From assembly GCA_013822085.1 (NCBI GenBank), contig PNJV01000018.1, positions 1-40,043 on the forward strand: 40,043 bases of DNA, written 5' to 3'. The position numbers and the translations under genes were made by a program. The notes beneath the pieces were generated by a model. It did not search any database and had not been told where the DNA came from. It saw only the letters and a list, made by a program, of their open reading frames with translations. Of the stretch, positions 9,734-18,221 are shown piece after piece (the first letter of the stretch is position 1; every line of letters starts with the position of its first letter). This DNA comes from Isosphaera sp. (lineage in GTDB: Bacteria > Planctomycetota > Phycisphaerae > Phycisphaerales > UBA1924).

Positions 9734-12700
9734 TCAGGGGATGCTCGCAGCCGTGGCCGGCCCACTGGCCGCCGCCGCCCCGCGCCAGTAGGCGCGCGCA
9801 AGCCACACGACCGGGTGCTCAGCGAGCACCACGCCCGCCGTCCCGTCCTTGATCTGGTGCCTGCACGACGTGCCCGTGGCCAGCACCTCGGCGCCGGGGT
9901 CGCTCTCTCGGGCCGCGCGAACCATCGGCAGCACGCCCCCGCCCGGCTGGCCGCCCTCGCCCGTCAGCTCAGCGATGCGCATCGACAGCTCGTACCGGTC
10001 CCGGCTGTAGCCGAACGACCCGGCCATCCCGCAGCACCCGCTGGCCAGCACCCGCACCCGCGCTCCGGCCACACGCCGGAGCAGCCGCCCGGAGCTCTCG
10101 GCCCCCCACAGCGCCTTCTGGTGGCAGTGCGCGTGCAACACAATCGTGTGCTCTCCCGCCGCGCCCCGCTCCAGACGCTCGCGCCCGCCCGCGCTGGGGT
10201 GCTCGTCCCACGCCCGGTCGATAAAGTCCTCCACCAGCCACGACTTGCCCGCCAGCCGCTGGAGCAGCCCGCCGTCCGCCCCGCTGCGCAGGTCCAGCCA
10301 GTCGTCGCGCACCGCGCTCAGGCACGACGGCTCCAGGAACAGCACGCCGCGCACCCGCGGGTCATCCACCACCGCGCGCAGCGACTCCGCCGTGCGCCGA
10401 ACCTCTCGGCAGGCCTCGGCGAGCATCCCGACCGAGATCATCGAGCGCCCGCAGCACCCGCCCCAGCCGCCGCCCGCCGGCAGGATCACCCGGTAGCCCA
10501 GCCCCTCAAGCAGCCGCGCCGCCGCCACGCCCAGCCCGCTCTCGTTGTACGCCGTGAAGCAGTCCCCAAAGAGCGCCACCGCCGGCCTCGCATCGCCGAC
10601 CCCCCCGACCCCATCAACCCCGCGGTCGCGCACCAGCGCAAAGAGCGACGGCGAGAACCCCGGCAGGCTCCGCCGCGGATCGATCCCCATGACCGTGTTG
10701 ATCAGCGCCCGCGTGGGGCCCCACCGCGCCGCGGCGTTGGCCACCGGCGCCGCCGCCGAGCCCGCCCGGTTGAGCGCCCGCACCCGGCCAATCAGCCACG
10801 CCCGCAGCCGCTCCAGCCCGCCTACTCGCCCGCCCTTGAACCGCTGGGCCGTGTACTCGGCCTTGAGCCGCGACACGTCCACGTTGCTCGGGCACTCCGA
10901 CTTGCAGGCCTTGCACGAGAGGCACAGGCCCAGCGTCGCGACCGTCTCGGGGTCGTCGAAGCGGTCGCCGCCGGGGACCTGCCCCGTCACAGCCAGCCGC
11001 AGCGCGTTGCCCCTGCCGCGGGTCGAGTGCCGCTCGTCCAGCGTCGCCCGGTAGCTCGGGCACATCGTCCCGCCGCTCTGCTTTCGGCACACCCCGGCGC
11101 CGTTGCACATCTCCGCCGCGTGCAGCAGGCCCCCCTGGTCGGCGAAGGCGAAGTACGTCTCGACCGCCGGCGCGTCGGGCTCGCCCAAGGCCGGGCCCGC
11201 GCTCGGCTCGGTCTCTGGGCCGCCCAGGCCCGCGCCGGGCCGCACGCGCGTGCGCTCCAGGATGCTCCCGACCGGGCCGGGCGCGACGATGTTCCCCGGG
11301 TTGAGCACCCCGGCGGGGTCGAAGAGGCCCTTGACCGCCGCAAACGCGCCCATCAGCTCGGCCCCGAAGTGCCTCTCGAGCAGGGGCCCGCGCACGCGCC
11401 CGTCGCCGTGCTCGCCGGACATCACGCCGCCGCACCGCCGGGCCAGGTCCGCCGCCTCCACCGCGATCCGCAGCAGCCGGGCCCGGTCCCCGGCGTCCTT
11501 GGGGTCGAGCATCGGCCTCACGTGCAGCACGCCCACCGACGCGTGCGCCCAGAACGCCGCGCGCGTGCCCTCGCGCTCGACGATCCGCCGGAACTCGCGC
11601 ACGAAGCGCGCCAGGTTCTCGACCGGCACGGCGTTGTCCTCGACGAAGCTCACCGGCTTGCGCGACCCGGGCAGGCCGTGGAGCAGCGGCTCGCCCGCCT
11701 TGCGCAGCTTCCACGCGTCGGCCATGCCCGCCGCGTCGGTCACCACGCGCACCGGGCCGCCGCCGGCCAGCACGCGCAGGCGCGAGAGCCGCGCGTTGAC
11801 CTCGTCCTGGCTGGCCTCCTGGTACTCGACGTAGAGCACCGCGCCCGGCTGGCGCCCGGCGCCATCCCCGGCTCCCCCAAGCCTGGGGAAGGCCTCCACG
11901 TACGGCGCGCACTCGATGTTCCCGCGCGCCGCCTCGATCACCACCTCGTCGATCAGCTCGACAGCGCTTGGGCCGGTCGCAAGCAGCGCCGGCACCGCCG
12001 CGATGGCCCCCTCGACGCCCTGGTAGCTCAGCAGGCCCAGGCCGCGCCCGCGCGGCAGCGGCCGCAGCCGCAGGAGCGCGCCCAGCGTCACCGCCAGCGT
12101 CCCCTCGCTCCCGCACAGGAGCGGGACCAGGTCCAGGTCCTGCGCGCTCACGCCGCGCTCGAGCTGGTCGAGCACCGCGTCCAGCGCGTACCCCGCGTTG
12201 CGGCGCGGCGTCCGCGGGAAGCGCGCCCGGATCTGCGCCGCGTGCGCCCGCGCAATTCGGCTCACCCCGTCGGCCAGCTTGAGCGCCGCCGCGCTGCGGC
12301 GCCCGGCCCCGGGGCCGAAGCTCACCCGCGCCCCCCCGGCCAGCACCGCGTCGATCCCCAGCACGTTCTCGCTGGTGCGGCCGTACTTGATCGACCGCGA
12401 CCCCGCCGCGTTGTTCCCCACGCACCCACCGATGGTCGCCTGCGCCACCGTCGCCGGGTCGGGGGCGAAGAACAGCCCGGCGCCGGCCACCGCCGCGTTC
12501 ACCTGATCGGGTGTTGCTCCCGCCTCCGCTCGCACCGTCAGCCCCGCCGCGTCCAGGCCCCACACGCGCCGGCAGTGCGCCGACTGGTCGATCACCACCG
12601 CCCGGCCGGTGCACTGGCCCGCCAGGCTCGTCCCCCCGCCGCGCGGCAGGATCGGGACCCCGCGCACCGAGAGCCACTCCACCGCGCGGGCCGTGTCCTC

Positions 12701-12922
12701 GGTGTCTTGCGGCACCACCACGCCCAGCGGCGTCACCTGGTACATCGACGCGTCGGTCGACCACAGCATCCGGTCGTGCGTGCCGAAGCGCACCTGCCCG
12801 CGCACCTGCCCGCGCAGCCCCTCTGCCAGCTCCTCGACCCGCGCACCGACCCGGCTCGTCGGCGTCGCCGGCTGGCTCGCGTGACCGTGAGTGCTGGGCA
12901 GGACCGGCAGGTTCATAGACAC
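9734..12922 (-). CDS. FAD-binding and iron-sulfur D-2-hydroxyacid dehydrogenase (GlcD-GlcF fusion, YdiJ-like)
   Basis: This 1062-residue protein joins a flavin dehydrogenase and an iron-sulfur electron carrier in one chain, as in E. coli YdiJ and related D-lactate or D-2-hydroxyglutarate dehydrogenases. The FAD-binding domain of the vanillyl-alcohol oxidase type has PRGGGTSLAGQ at about 93-103 and GCVGNNAAGSRSIKYGRT near 195; the FAD-oxidase C-terminal domain follows to about 560. Two 4Fe-4S motifs come near 605-690 (GVCRKQSGGTMCPSYR and CLSCKACKSECPSN), then two cysteine-rich CCG domains (GGWGGCCGRS near 822, HAHCHQK near 932 and GCCGMAGSFGY near 964). A GTG at 12922 has GGAG eight bases upstream; an ATG two codons later is the alternative. 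It stands alone, with no linked regulator or lactate permease. The substrate is not fixed by sequence. Confidence 0.92.
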   Translation of the reverse strand: MSMNLPVLPSTHGHASQPATPTSRVGARVEELAEGLRGQVRGQVRFGTHDRMLWSTDASMYQVTPLGVVVPQDTEDTARAVEWLSVRGVPILPRGGGTSLAGQCTGRAVVIDQSAHCRRVWGLDAAGLTVRAEAGATPDQVNAAVAGAGLFFAPDPATVAQATIGGCVGNNAAGSRSIKYGRTSENVLGIDAVLAGGARVSFGPGAGRRSAAALKLADGVSRIARAHAAQIRARFPRTPRRNAGYALDAVLDQLERGVSAQDLDLVPLLCGSEGTLAVTLGALLRLRPLPRGRGLGLLSYQGVEGAIAAVPALLATGPSAVELIDEVVIEAARGNIECAPYVEAFPRLGGAGDGAGRQPGAVLYVEYQEASQDEVNARLSRLRVLAGGGPVRVVTDAAGMADAWKLRKAGEPLLHGLPGSRKPVSFVEDNAVPVENLARFVREFRRIVEREGTRAAFWAHASVGVLHVRPMLDPKDAGDRARLLRIAVEAADLARRCGGVMSGEHGDGRVRGPLLERHFGAELMGAFAAVKGLFDPAGVLNPGNIVAPGPVGSILERTRVRPGAGLGGPETEPSAGPALGEPDAPAVETYFAFADQGGLLHAAEMCNGAGVCRKQSGGTMCPSYRATLDERHSTRGRGNALRLAVTGQVPGGDRFDDPETVATLGLCLSCKACKSECPSNVDVSRLKAEYTAQRFKGGRVGGLERLRAWLIGRVRALNRAGSAAAPVANAAARWGPTRALINTVMGIDPRRSLPGFSPSLFALVRDRGVDGVGGVGDARPAVALFGDCFTAYNESGLGVAAARLLEGLGYRVILPAGGGWGGCCGRSMISVGMLAEACREVRRTAESLRAVVDDPRVRGVLFLEPSCLSAVRDDWLDLRSGADGGLLQRLAGKSWLVEDFIDRAWDEHPSAGGRERLERGAAGEHTIVLHAHCHQKALWGAESSGRLLRRVAGARVRVLASGCCGMAGSFGYSRDRYELSMRIAELTGEGGQPGGGVLPMVRAARESDPGAEVLATGTSCRHQIKDGTAGVVLAEHPVVWLARAYWRGAAAASGPATAASIP

Positions 12923-13277
12923 AAAACATACTCCGACCGCCCCCGGCCGCCAGGGCAGACCGCGCGCAATCCGGCGCACCGGCTCGATCAATCGCGGACG
13001 GTCCCACCCGCGTGTGTGCCCCCGATGCCCAAGGCCGCGCCGAGCCCCCAGCTGACCGCGCGCACCCACCCCGGACCGGGCGCAGTTTTTTCCTGCACGC
13101 CGACGCCCAGCTGACGCGCGCCAAACTCTTGGCGCCCGACGCCCGGCGGTGCCGATCGCTCTGGGCAGCCGGGCCCGCGGCCACACCAGCCGCGGTCAGC
13201 AACCTGTGCGGAGTCGGGCCGCGTTGAATCCCGGCGTGGGGTACGCACGAACCCAGACCTGCTCAGGAGGTTCCCGA
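12923..13277. other. divergent intergenic region with inverted and direct repeats
   Basis: This 355-bp gap holds the promoters of the divergent dehydrogenase and DUF4139 genes. It includes a perfect inverted repeat GCGCCAA-ACTC-TTGGCGC at 13118-13135, without a T-tract, and two copies of CCCAGCTGAC at 13047-13056 and 13106-13115. A run of six T stands at 13086-13091. Any of these could be protein-binding sites; none is assigned. I see no gene. Confidence 0.5.
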
Positions 13278-15506
13278 ATGAAGGAGACGACCATGCAGGC
13301 ATTGGCACGAATCTCGCCGACTGATCGCTCGCTGGCGTCCCGGTGGCGCGCAGGGTCCGGTCCCAAATGGCCGGTCGCGCTGGCGGTGCTGGCGGGCACG
13401 CTGGCGCCGGCGGTGCGCTCGTCGGCGGCGGCCCTGGCGGCGCAGCCTGCCCAGGGAGCTCAGGCCGCGGACCAGCTGCCCGTGACCCGGGTGCAGCTCT
13501 ACCGCTCCGGCGTGGGGTATTTCGAGCGGCAGGGCCAGGTGGTCGGCGACTCCTCCATCCAGATCACCTTCGATGAAGACGAGATCAACGACGTAATCAA
13601 GTCCCTGCGCGTGCTGGACTTTGGCGGCGGCAGCGCCGGCTCGGTCTCGTACCCGATCAACCTGCCGCTGGAGCGCCGCCTGGCCTCGTTCGGCCTGACC
13701 ATCGGCGACAACCCCTCGGTGGCGCAGCTCTTTGCCCGCCTGCGCGGCACGCCGGTGCGCGTCAGGTCGACCGACCGCGCCCTCGAGGGCAAGGTCCTCT
13801 CGGTCGAGAACCGGCCGGTGGCCGTGGGCTCGGGCGAGGGGAGCGTCACCCAGGTCCCGTTCCTGAACCTGGTCACGGGCACCGGGATCAAGTCGGTGCA
13901 GGTCTCGCTGATCGACGACTTCGAGATCCTCGACGCCACGATCGCCCAAGAGCTGGGCCTGGCCCTGGAGGCCCTGGCGGGGGCACGCCGGGACCGCGAC
14001 AAGCCCGTGCGGATCGCCCTCAACGGCGACGGGGCGCGGCGCGTGGCCGTGAGCTACGTCCACGAGGCGCCCGTCTGGAAGACCACCTACCGCCTGGTCC
14101 TGCCCGAGAGCCCGGGGAACCCGGCGATCGTGCAGGGCTGGGCCGTGGTCGAGAACCCCACCGACCAGGACTGGCGCGACGTGCGCCTGGCCCTGGTCTC
14201 GGGCAGGCCGGTCTCCTTCACGATGGACCTGTACGAGCCGCTCTACGCCACGCGGCCGAACCTGCCGGTCCCGACCGTCGCCGGCGTCCTGCCGCGGATC
14301 TACGACCTGGCCCGCACCGTGGGAAGCCTCGTCGATGTGCGAGAACTCAACAGTGCCCAAACCGCTGCTGGGCGTCGGGCGGCCCGCGCGGATGAGAGAA
14401 ACGAGAGAGACGGGTTTGATCTCCAACCCGAATTAGGTAGCATCCCCTCCTCTGCAGCGCCCGCAGAGCAACGCGCACCCCAACCAAAGCTGACCGGCGA
14501 CGACCTGGTCAGCTACGCCATCCGGACCGCGGCCCAGGCCGTCGAGCGCGGCGAGGTCTTCCAGTTCGAGATGCCCACGCCGGTGACCATCGAGCGGCAG
14601 CGCTCGGCGATGATCCCCTTCCTCACCGCCCCGATCGAGGCCCAGCGCGTGAGCATCTACACCGCCTCGGAGCACGGCGAGCACCCGGCCCGCGGCATCC
14701 GCCTGCGGAACACCGGCACGCTCCCGCTCCTGCCCGGGCCGATCTCCGTCAGCGACGGCCCCGCCTACGCCGGCGACGCTCAGATCGGGCACATCTCGCC
14801 GGGGGACACCCGCCTGCTGGCCTACGCCGTGGACCAGGACCTGACCGTCGAGCGCACCAGCAAGGACGACACCAACGTGACCCGCGTCAAGCTCGTCCGC
14901 GGCGCTCTGGTGGTGACCCGCAAGAGCGAGTCCCAGGCGACGTACGTCTTCAACAACCGCGACCGGGCCCAGGGCCGGTCGATCATCGTCGAGCACCCGC
15001 GCACAAACGGGTGGACGATCGCCGACGGCACGCCCACCCCCGAGGAGATCACGCCGGAGCAGTACCGCTTCCGGCTCAGCGCCGACGCGGCGGGCAAGGT
15101 CGAGCTGACGGTCAAGACCGAGCAGATCCGGAGCCAGAGCGCGTCGGTGAGCGACTACAACGACCGCGCGCTGGTGGCCTGGCAGCGCTCCGGGGCGCTC
15201 TCGCAGCGCGTGCTCGAGGCCGTGCGCACGGTCCAGGCCCGGCAGGCCAAGATCGCCACCGCCGAGCGCGAGCTGGCAGTCACCGTCGAGCGCCTGACCA
15301 GCCTGCGGGCCGAGCAGACCCGCATCAGCCAGAACATCACCTCGCTGGACCGCACCACCGACGCGTACAAGAACCTGGTGGGCAAGCTCAACCGCCAGGA
15401 GGCCGAGATCGACGAGCTGACCAAGCTCCAGGCCACGCAGACCGAGGCCCTGGCCGGGTCCCGCGCAAGCCTGGAGGCGTACCTGGTCGAGCTCAACGTC
15501 GAGTAA
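13278..15506 (+). CDS. secreted DUF4139 domain-containing protein
   Basis: The 742-residue product has a signal-like N-terminus (basic residues, then a hydrophobic Ala/Leu stretch about 35-57), a beta-rich domain with TRVQLYRSGVGYFER near the start, and the DUF4139 core (VSYVHEAPVWKTTYRLVLP, GWAVVENPTDQDWRDVRLALVSGRPVSF). The last 100 residues are a coiled coil of the form ERLTSLRAEQTRISQNI and KLNRQEAEIDELTKLQ. The ATG at 13278 follows a full AGGAGG at 13265-13270. Residues about 352-405 are an unusual polar low-complexity insert. Proteins with this domain are extracytoplasmic and poorly understood; some are called mucoidy-inhibitor-like. It precedes the pseudopilin block but is separated from it by a terminator. 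Confidence 0.85.
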   Translation: MKETTMQALARISPTDRSLASRWRAGSGPKWPVALAVLAGTLAPAVRSSAAALAAQPAQGAQAADQLPVTRVQLYRSGVGYFERQGQVVGDSSIQITFDEDEINDVIKSLRVLDFGGGSAGSVSYPINLPLERRLASFGLTIGDNPSVAQLFARLRGTPVRVRSTDRALEGKVLSVENRPVAVGSGEGSVTQVPFLNLVTGTGIKSVQVSLIDDFEILDATIAQELGLALEALAGARRDRDKPVRIALNGDGARRVAVSYVHEAPVWKTTYRLVLPESPGNPAIVQGWAVVENPTDQDWRDVRLALVSGRPVSFTMDLYEPLYATRPNLPVPTVAGVLPRIYDLARTVGSLVDVRELNSAQTAAGRRAARADERNERDGFDLQPELGSIPSSAAPAEQRAPQPKLTGDDLVSYAIRTAAQAVERGEVFQFEMPTPVTIERQRSAMIPFLTAPIEAQRVSIYTASEHGEHPARGIRLRNTGTLPLLPGPISVSDGPAYAGDAQIGHISPGDTRLLAYAVDQDLTVERTSKDDTNVTRVKLVRGALVVTRKSESQATYVFNNRDRAQGRSIIVEHPRTNGWTIADGTPTPEEITPEQYRFRLSADAAGKVELTVKTEQIRSQSASVSDYNDRALVAWQRSGALSQRVLEAVRTVQARQAKIATAERELAVTVERLTSLRAEQTRISQNITSLDRTTDAYKNLVGKLNRQEAEIDELTKLQATQTEALAGSRASLEAYLVELNVE

Positions 15507-15933
15507 CCACGGCCCCCCACTGTCCGCCCCCCCACCCCCACCCCCCGCTCCCCGCCCCTCGCTCCCCCGGCCGTCGGCCGTCGGCCGTCGGCCGGGCGCG
15601 AAGAACCCAACGGTGGGCGCAGGCGGCAAACACACACGCATGGGCACGCCCGAGACGGCCGAGCCGTTCTCGGGCGTTTTTCCACGGCCCAGCGGTGCGC
15701 CGAGCGGCCCCGGCCGGGGTGCGCCCGCGGCGCCGCGCGGTTATGCGTCGCTCCCGCCGTGCGCCGCTGGCACAGGCGGCCGCGCGCCGTGAGCCGCCGA
15801 GACGGGCGCTCACGCGGGGTCGAACCAAATTCGATGATGAGAGGGTCGGGCCGCGGCGTGCGGCCCCATCGCCAAGCGTGCCCGGACCAGCTCAGCGCCG
15901 GACCGGGCGCGACATGGAAATGGAGTCGTGCGT
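15507..15933. other. intergenic region with C-rich tract, 7-bp repeat and terminator
   Basis: After the DUF4139 stop there is a C-rich tract (15513-15570), then a short tandem repeat of CGGCCGT (3.7 copies, 15568-15593), then the terminator at 15647-15681. The remaining 250 bp lead to the pseudopilin start and should hold its promoter, but no clear hexamers are visible. Confidence 0.6.
15647..15681 (+). terminator. rho-independent terminator after the DUF4139 gene
   Basis: CGCCCGAGA pairs perfectly with TCTCGGGCG over nine bases, with an inner CGGC/GCCG stem and a CGA loop, and five T residues follow. It is placed about 140 bases after the DUF4139 stop codon. Confidence 0.88.
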
Positions 15934-16419
15934 ATGCGCACCATCCGTCGGACCAAGGCCTTTACGCTGATCGAGATCCTGATCGTCGTGGTGATCCTGG
16001 GCATCCTTGCCGCGATCGTGATCCCGCAGTTCACCCGCGCCAGCCAGGAGGCGCAGACCGGCAACGTGGCCACGCAGCTGCAGACCATCCGCAGCCAGAT
16101 CGAGCTGTACCGGATCCGCAACAACGGCAACTACCCGCCGTCGCTGGACTCCGGCTCGTTCGACGACTTCCTGACGCCCCCGGCCGGCCAGGAGCCCTAC
16201 CTCCGCTCGGCCCCGCGCAACCCGCGCAACAACAGCGACGTGATCTCGGCGGGCATCGATACGAGCGCCGCCTCGACCAACGGCTGGTACTGGGACGCGG
16301 CCACCAGCGTCTTCGGCGCCACCCGGTTCGACGAGGAGCTGGGCCAGTGGGTCGATGACCCGGCCTACGCCGGCACGGGCGTCAACGCCGGCGCGACCGG
16401 CGCCGCGGCCAACCCCTGA
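15934..16419 (+). CDS. type II secretion/type IV pilin-like pseudopilin (GspG-like)
   Basis: The 161-residue product is a class III signal-peptide protein: a short basic leader, cleavage expected after A9 (RRTKA before FTLIEILIVVVILGILAA), the conserved Glu at mature position 5 (E14), and one hydrophobic helix. The ensuing IPQFTRASQEAQ and LQTIRSQIELYRIRNNGNYPP stretch is the GspG major pseudopilin pattern. Alanine at the cleavage site in place of glycine is common among planctomycete prepilins. I chose the ATG at 15934 because GGAG lies eight bases upstream; a GTG at 15928 is too close to it. It heads a run with a second pseudopilin and a secretin. No assembly ATPase, GspF or prepilin peptidase is present in the window. 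Confidence 0.92.
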   Translation: MRTIRRTKAFTLIEILIVVVILGILAAIVIPQFTRASQEAQTGNVATQLQTIRSQIELYRIRNNGNYPPSLDSGSFDDFLTPPAGQEPYLRSAPRNPRNNSDVISAGIDTSAASTNGWYWDAATSVFGATRFDEELGQWVDDPAYAGTGVNAGATGAAANP

Positions 16420-16459
16420 GTGGCCCCGAGCCTGAGCTGACCTGACACGCTTTCTCCCT

Positions 16460-16493
16460 CCGGGCGGCCCCTTGATCGGGGCCGTCCGGCTTT
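16460..16493 (+). terminator. hairpin terminator after the first pseudopilin gene
   Basis: A 12-bp stem (CCGGGCGGCCCC pairing with GGGGCCGTCCGG, one G-U pair) with a TTGATC loop is followed by CTTT. The T-tract is short, so it may be partial or rho-assisted. It lies about 40 bases after the stop codon. Confidence 0.75.
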
Positions 16494-16592
16494 GCCGGGC
16501 CGATCCCCGACGCGGGGCCCTCAAGCGAGCGGTGCCGCGGGCCGAAGTAGTCTGTGGCGGGGCGCGGGGGGCGCCCCGACGGGAGCAACCCA

Positions 16593-16940
16593 ATGGCATC
16601 TTCGTGCCGGAACATGGACCCAGCCGCGCGCCAGGCCCGGCTGACCAACACGCTGCTGGTGCTGGTGGCCCTGCTGCTGACGATCAACACCACGGTGCAG
16701 CTGAGCGGCCTTGCCGGCCCGCAGCGCGCCGTGGCCCAGCCCTTCCAGCCGCGCAACGAGCAGCCGGTGGTGTTCAACTCGGCCGAGTTCGACCGCAAGA
16801 CGGCCGAGAACACCGCGGCGATGTTCGAGAAGCTCCTCAAGATCGAGAACAAGCTCGGCCAGGCCCTGCCGGTGCGCGTCATCGAGATGCCCCCGGTGCG
16901 GATCCTCGACAGCGACAAGGCGACCGCCGCCGGGCAGTGA
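16593..16940 (+). CDS. small single-helix membrane protein
   Basis: The 115-residue product has one strong hydrophobic segment (about residues 18-38, NTLLVLVALLLTINTTVQL), then a polar region with a helical amphipathic part (TAENTAAMFEKLLKIENKLG) and a short tail ending in KATAAGQ. The ATG at 16593 has GGGAG seven bases upstream. I do not recognise the family. Its place between two pseudopilin genes suggests an accessory role in the same envelope machine, but this is only context. Similar small bitopic proteins are common in planctomycete genomes. Confidence 0.7.
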   Translation: MASSCRNMDPAARQARLTNTLLVLVALLLTINTTVQLSGLAGPQRAVAQPFQPRNEQPVVFNSAEFDRKTAENTAAMFEKLLKIENKLGQALPVRVIEMPPVRILDSDKATAAGQ

Positions 16941-16968
16941 CGGCCCCGCCAGCGAACAACCACAAACA

Positions 16969-16993
16969 GGGCCCGGGCGTTGCCTGGGCCCTT
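16969..16993 (+). terminator. possible hairpin terminator or attenuator
   Basis: GGGCCCGGGC pairs with GCCTGGGCCC (one G-U pair) around a GTT loop, followed by TTGTC. The stem is strong but the T-tract is poor. It sits between the small membrane protein and the second pseudopilin, so partial read-through is likely. Confidence 0.5.
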
Positions 16994-17011
16994 GTCATTG
17001 GGGAGCCAGCG

Positions 17012-17599
17012 ATGCGCAAGGCGACAGCGAGCGGGCGCGCTTTCACGGCCGTTGAGATCCTGGTGGTGATCGCGCTCCTTGGCCTGGTGGCCCTGGTGGT
17101 GGTGCCCCTGGTGGGCTCGGGCACCGCCGTGCGGGCCCAGGCCGTGGTGCGCTCCATCACCAGCGACCTGGCCCTGGCGCAGTCCGAGGCCCAGGCCAAC
17201 CAGCAGCGCCACGCCGTGGTCTTCGACGTGACCAACTCCACCTACGCCGTCTGCCGCGTGCTCCCCCCGGGCGCGGGCGAGCTCTACCAGCCCATCGCGG
17301 CCCCGACCTTCACCGGCGGGGTGCACGTGGTCAACACGGCGCGCTCGGCCTTCGGCGGCGCGCGGATCACCGCCGCGTCCTTCAACGGCAACCCCGCCGA
17401 GAGCGTGGTGATCTTCGACGAGCTGGGCGCACCGGTGCTCGGGCCCGACTCGGAGGACCCCGGCACCGGGGGCACGGTGCGCGTGCAGGCCGGCAGCACC
17501 GCGTACGACATCGTCGTCGAGCCGGTCACGGGCCGGACGACGGTGCGGCGGGTGGACGCCCAGGCCGCCGGCGGCGCGCAGCTGGCCGGCGGGGGCTGA
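17012..17599 (+). CDS. pseudopilin (GspH-like)
   Basis: This 195-residue protein begins with a prepilin leader, cleavage expected after A10 (ASGRA before FTAVEILVVIALLGLVALVV), with Glu at mature position 5 (E15). The helix is followed by a beta-rich domain containing the SDLALAQSEAQANQQRHAVVFD stretch, which is typical of GspH/FimT minor pseudopilins. The ATG at 17012 has GGGGAG six bases upstream. GspH proteins act at or near the tip of the type II pseudopilus. It shares the block with a GspG-like pseudopilin and a secretin. The C-terminus is Gly/Ala-rich and probably disordered. Confidence 0.88.
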   Translation: MRKATASGRAFTAVEILVVIALLGLVALVVVPLVGSGTAVRAQAVVRSITSDLALAQSEAQANQQRHAVVFDVTNSTYAVCRVLPPGAGELYQPIAAPTFTGGVHVVNTARSAFGGARITAASFNGNPAESVVIFDELGAPVLGPDSEDPGTGGTVRVQAGSTAYDIVVEPVTGRTTVRRVDAQAAGGAQLAGGG

Positions 17600-17656
17600 G
17601 CCCGCCTTGCGCGGGCCGGCTGAGGCGCCGGGGCGCCGGCGGGGCGACGCGGTGGC

Positions 17657-17691
17657 CAGTCGCGGTGGTCAGTCGCGGTGGTCAGTCGCGG
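17657..17691. repeat. 13-bp tandem repeat, 2.7 copies
   Basis: The unit CAGTCGCGGTGGT occurs twice in full and once in part (CAGTCGCGG) directly upstream of the small membrane protein gene at 17739. It may be a binding-site array or a slippage product. Confidence 0.85.
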
Positions 17692-17738
17692 CAGAGCGTG
17701 ATGGTCGGGCCCAGGGGCACAGCGTGCAGGAGCGGGGC

Positions 17739-17969
17739 ATGAGCGCGGGCGCCGGGCAGCGGGGCGGGTCGGGGGGGCACGCCCGCGTGCTCTCGGGGAT
17801 GTTCGTGCTGGTGGCCGGCGGGAGCGTGGCGGTCTTCTTCTGGGCCCGGATGCGCCTGGTCGGGCCGACCCCCAAGCAAGCGATCGCCGACCCGGCGTCG
17901 CAGGTGACGCCGCAGGCCCCGCCCGGGCCGGGCAACGACGCTGCGCCCACGGCCGCACCCGAGAAGTGA
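17739..17969 (+). CDS. small single-helix membrane protein with Pro/Ala tail
   Basis: The 76-residue product has a Gly-rich start, one hydrophobic helix (about residues 17-35, VLSGMFVLVAGGSVAVFFW), a short basic turn, and a Pro/Ala-rich tail ending in APEK. The ATG at 17739 has AGGAG six bases upstream, which is the main support for it as a gene. I do not recognise a family. It lies between the GspH-like gene and the secretin and may be part of the same machine, for example as a small inner-membrane partner, but there is no direct proof. Confidence 0.6.
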   Translation: MSAGAGQRGGSGGHARVLSGMFVLVAGGSVAVFFWARMRLVGPTPKQAIADPASQVTPQAPPGPGNDAAPTAAPEK

Positions 17970-18221
17970 TCGCGCAAACCAAACTCATGACGACCGCGCG
18001 CAGCCGCGGCTCGGGCGAACGCCGGAGGCCGGGGCGCACGTTGTGCGCCGCGCGGGCCCGGCGCGGTCCGGCGGTGCGGCGGGTGCCACGTGTGGGGGTG
18101 TGCGCGGGGCCGAATTGAGGCGCCGGTGCTCAACAGGCGCGCCGGACCACTCGATAGCCCAGTGTCCGGGCGTGCGTTGCCCGGCCGAACGGAATCCCCA
18201 GACACGCCACGAGGGCAGACC

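Noticed and set aside
9419..13114. Very long plus-strand open frame opposite the FAD/iron-sulfur dehydrogenase
   Set aside because: Its product is an Arg/His/Ala/Pro-rich sequence with no domain, as expected for the antisense of a GC-rich gene; the minus strand encodes clear catalytic motifs.
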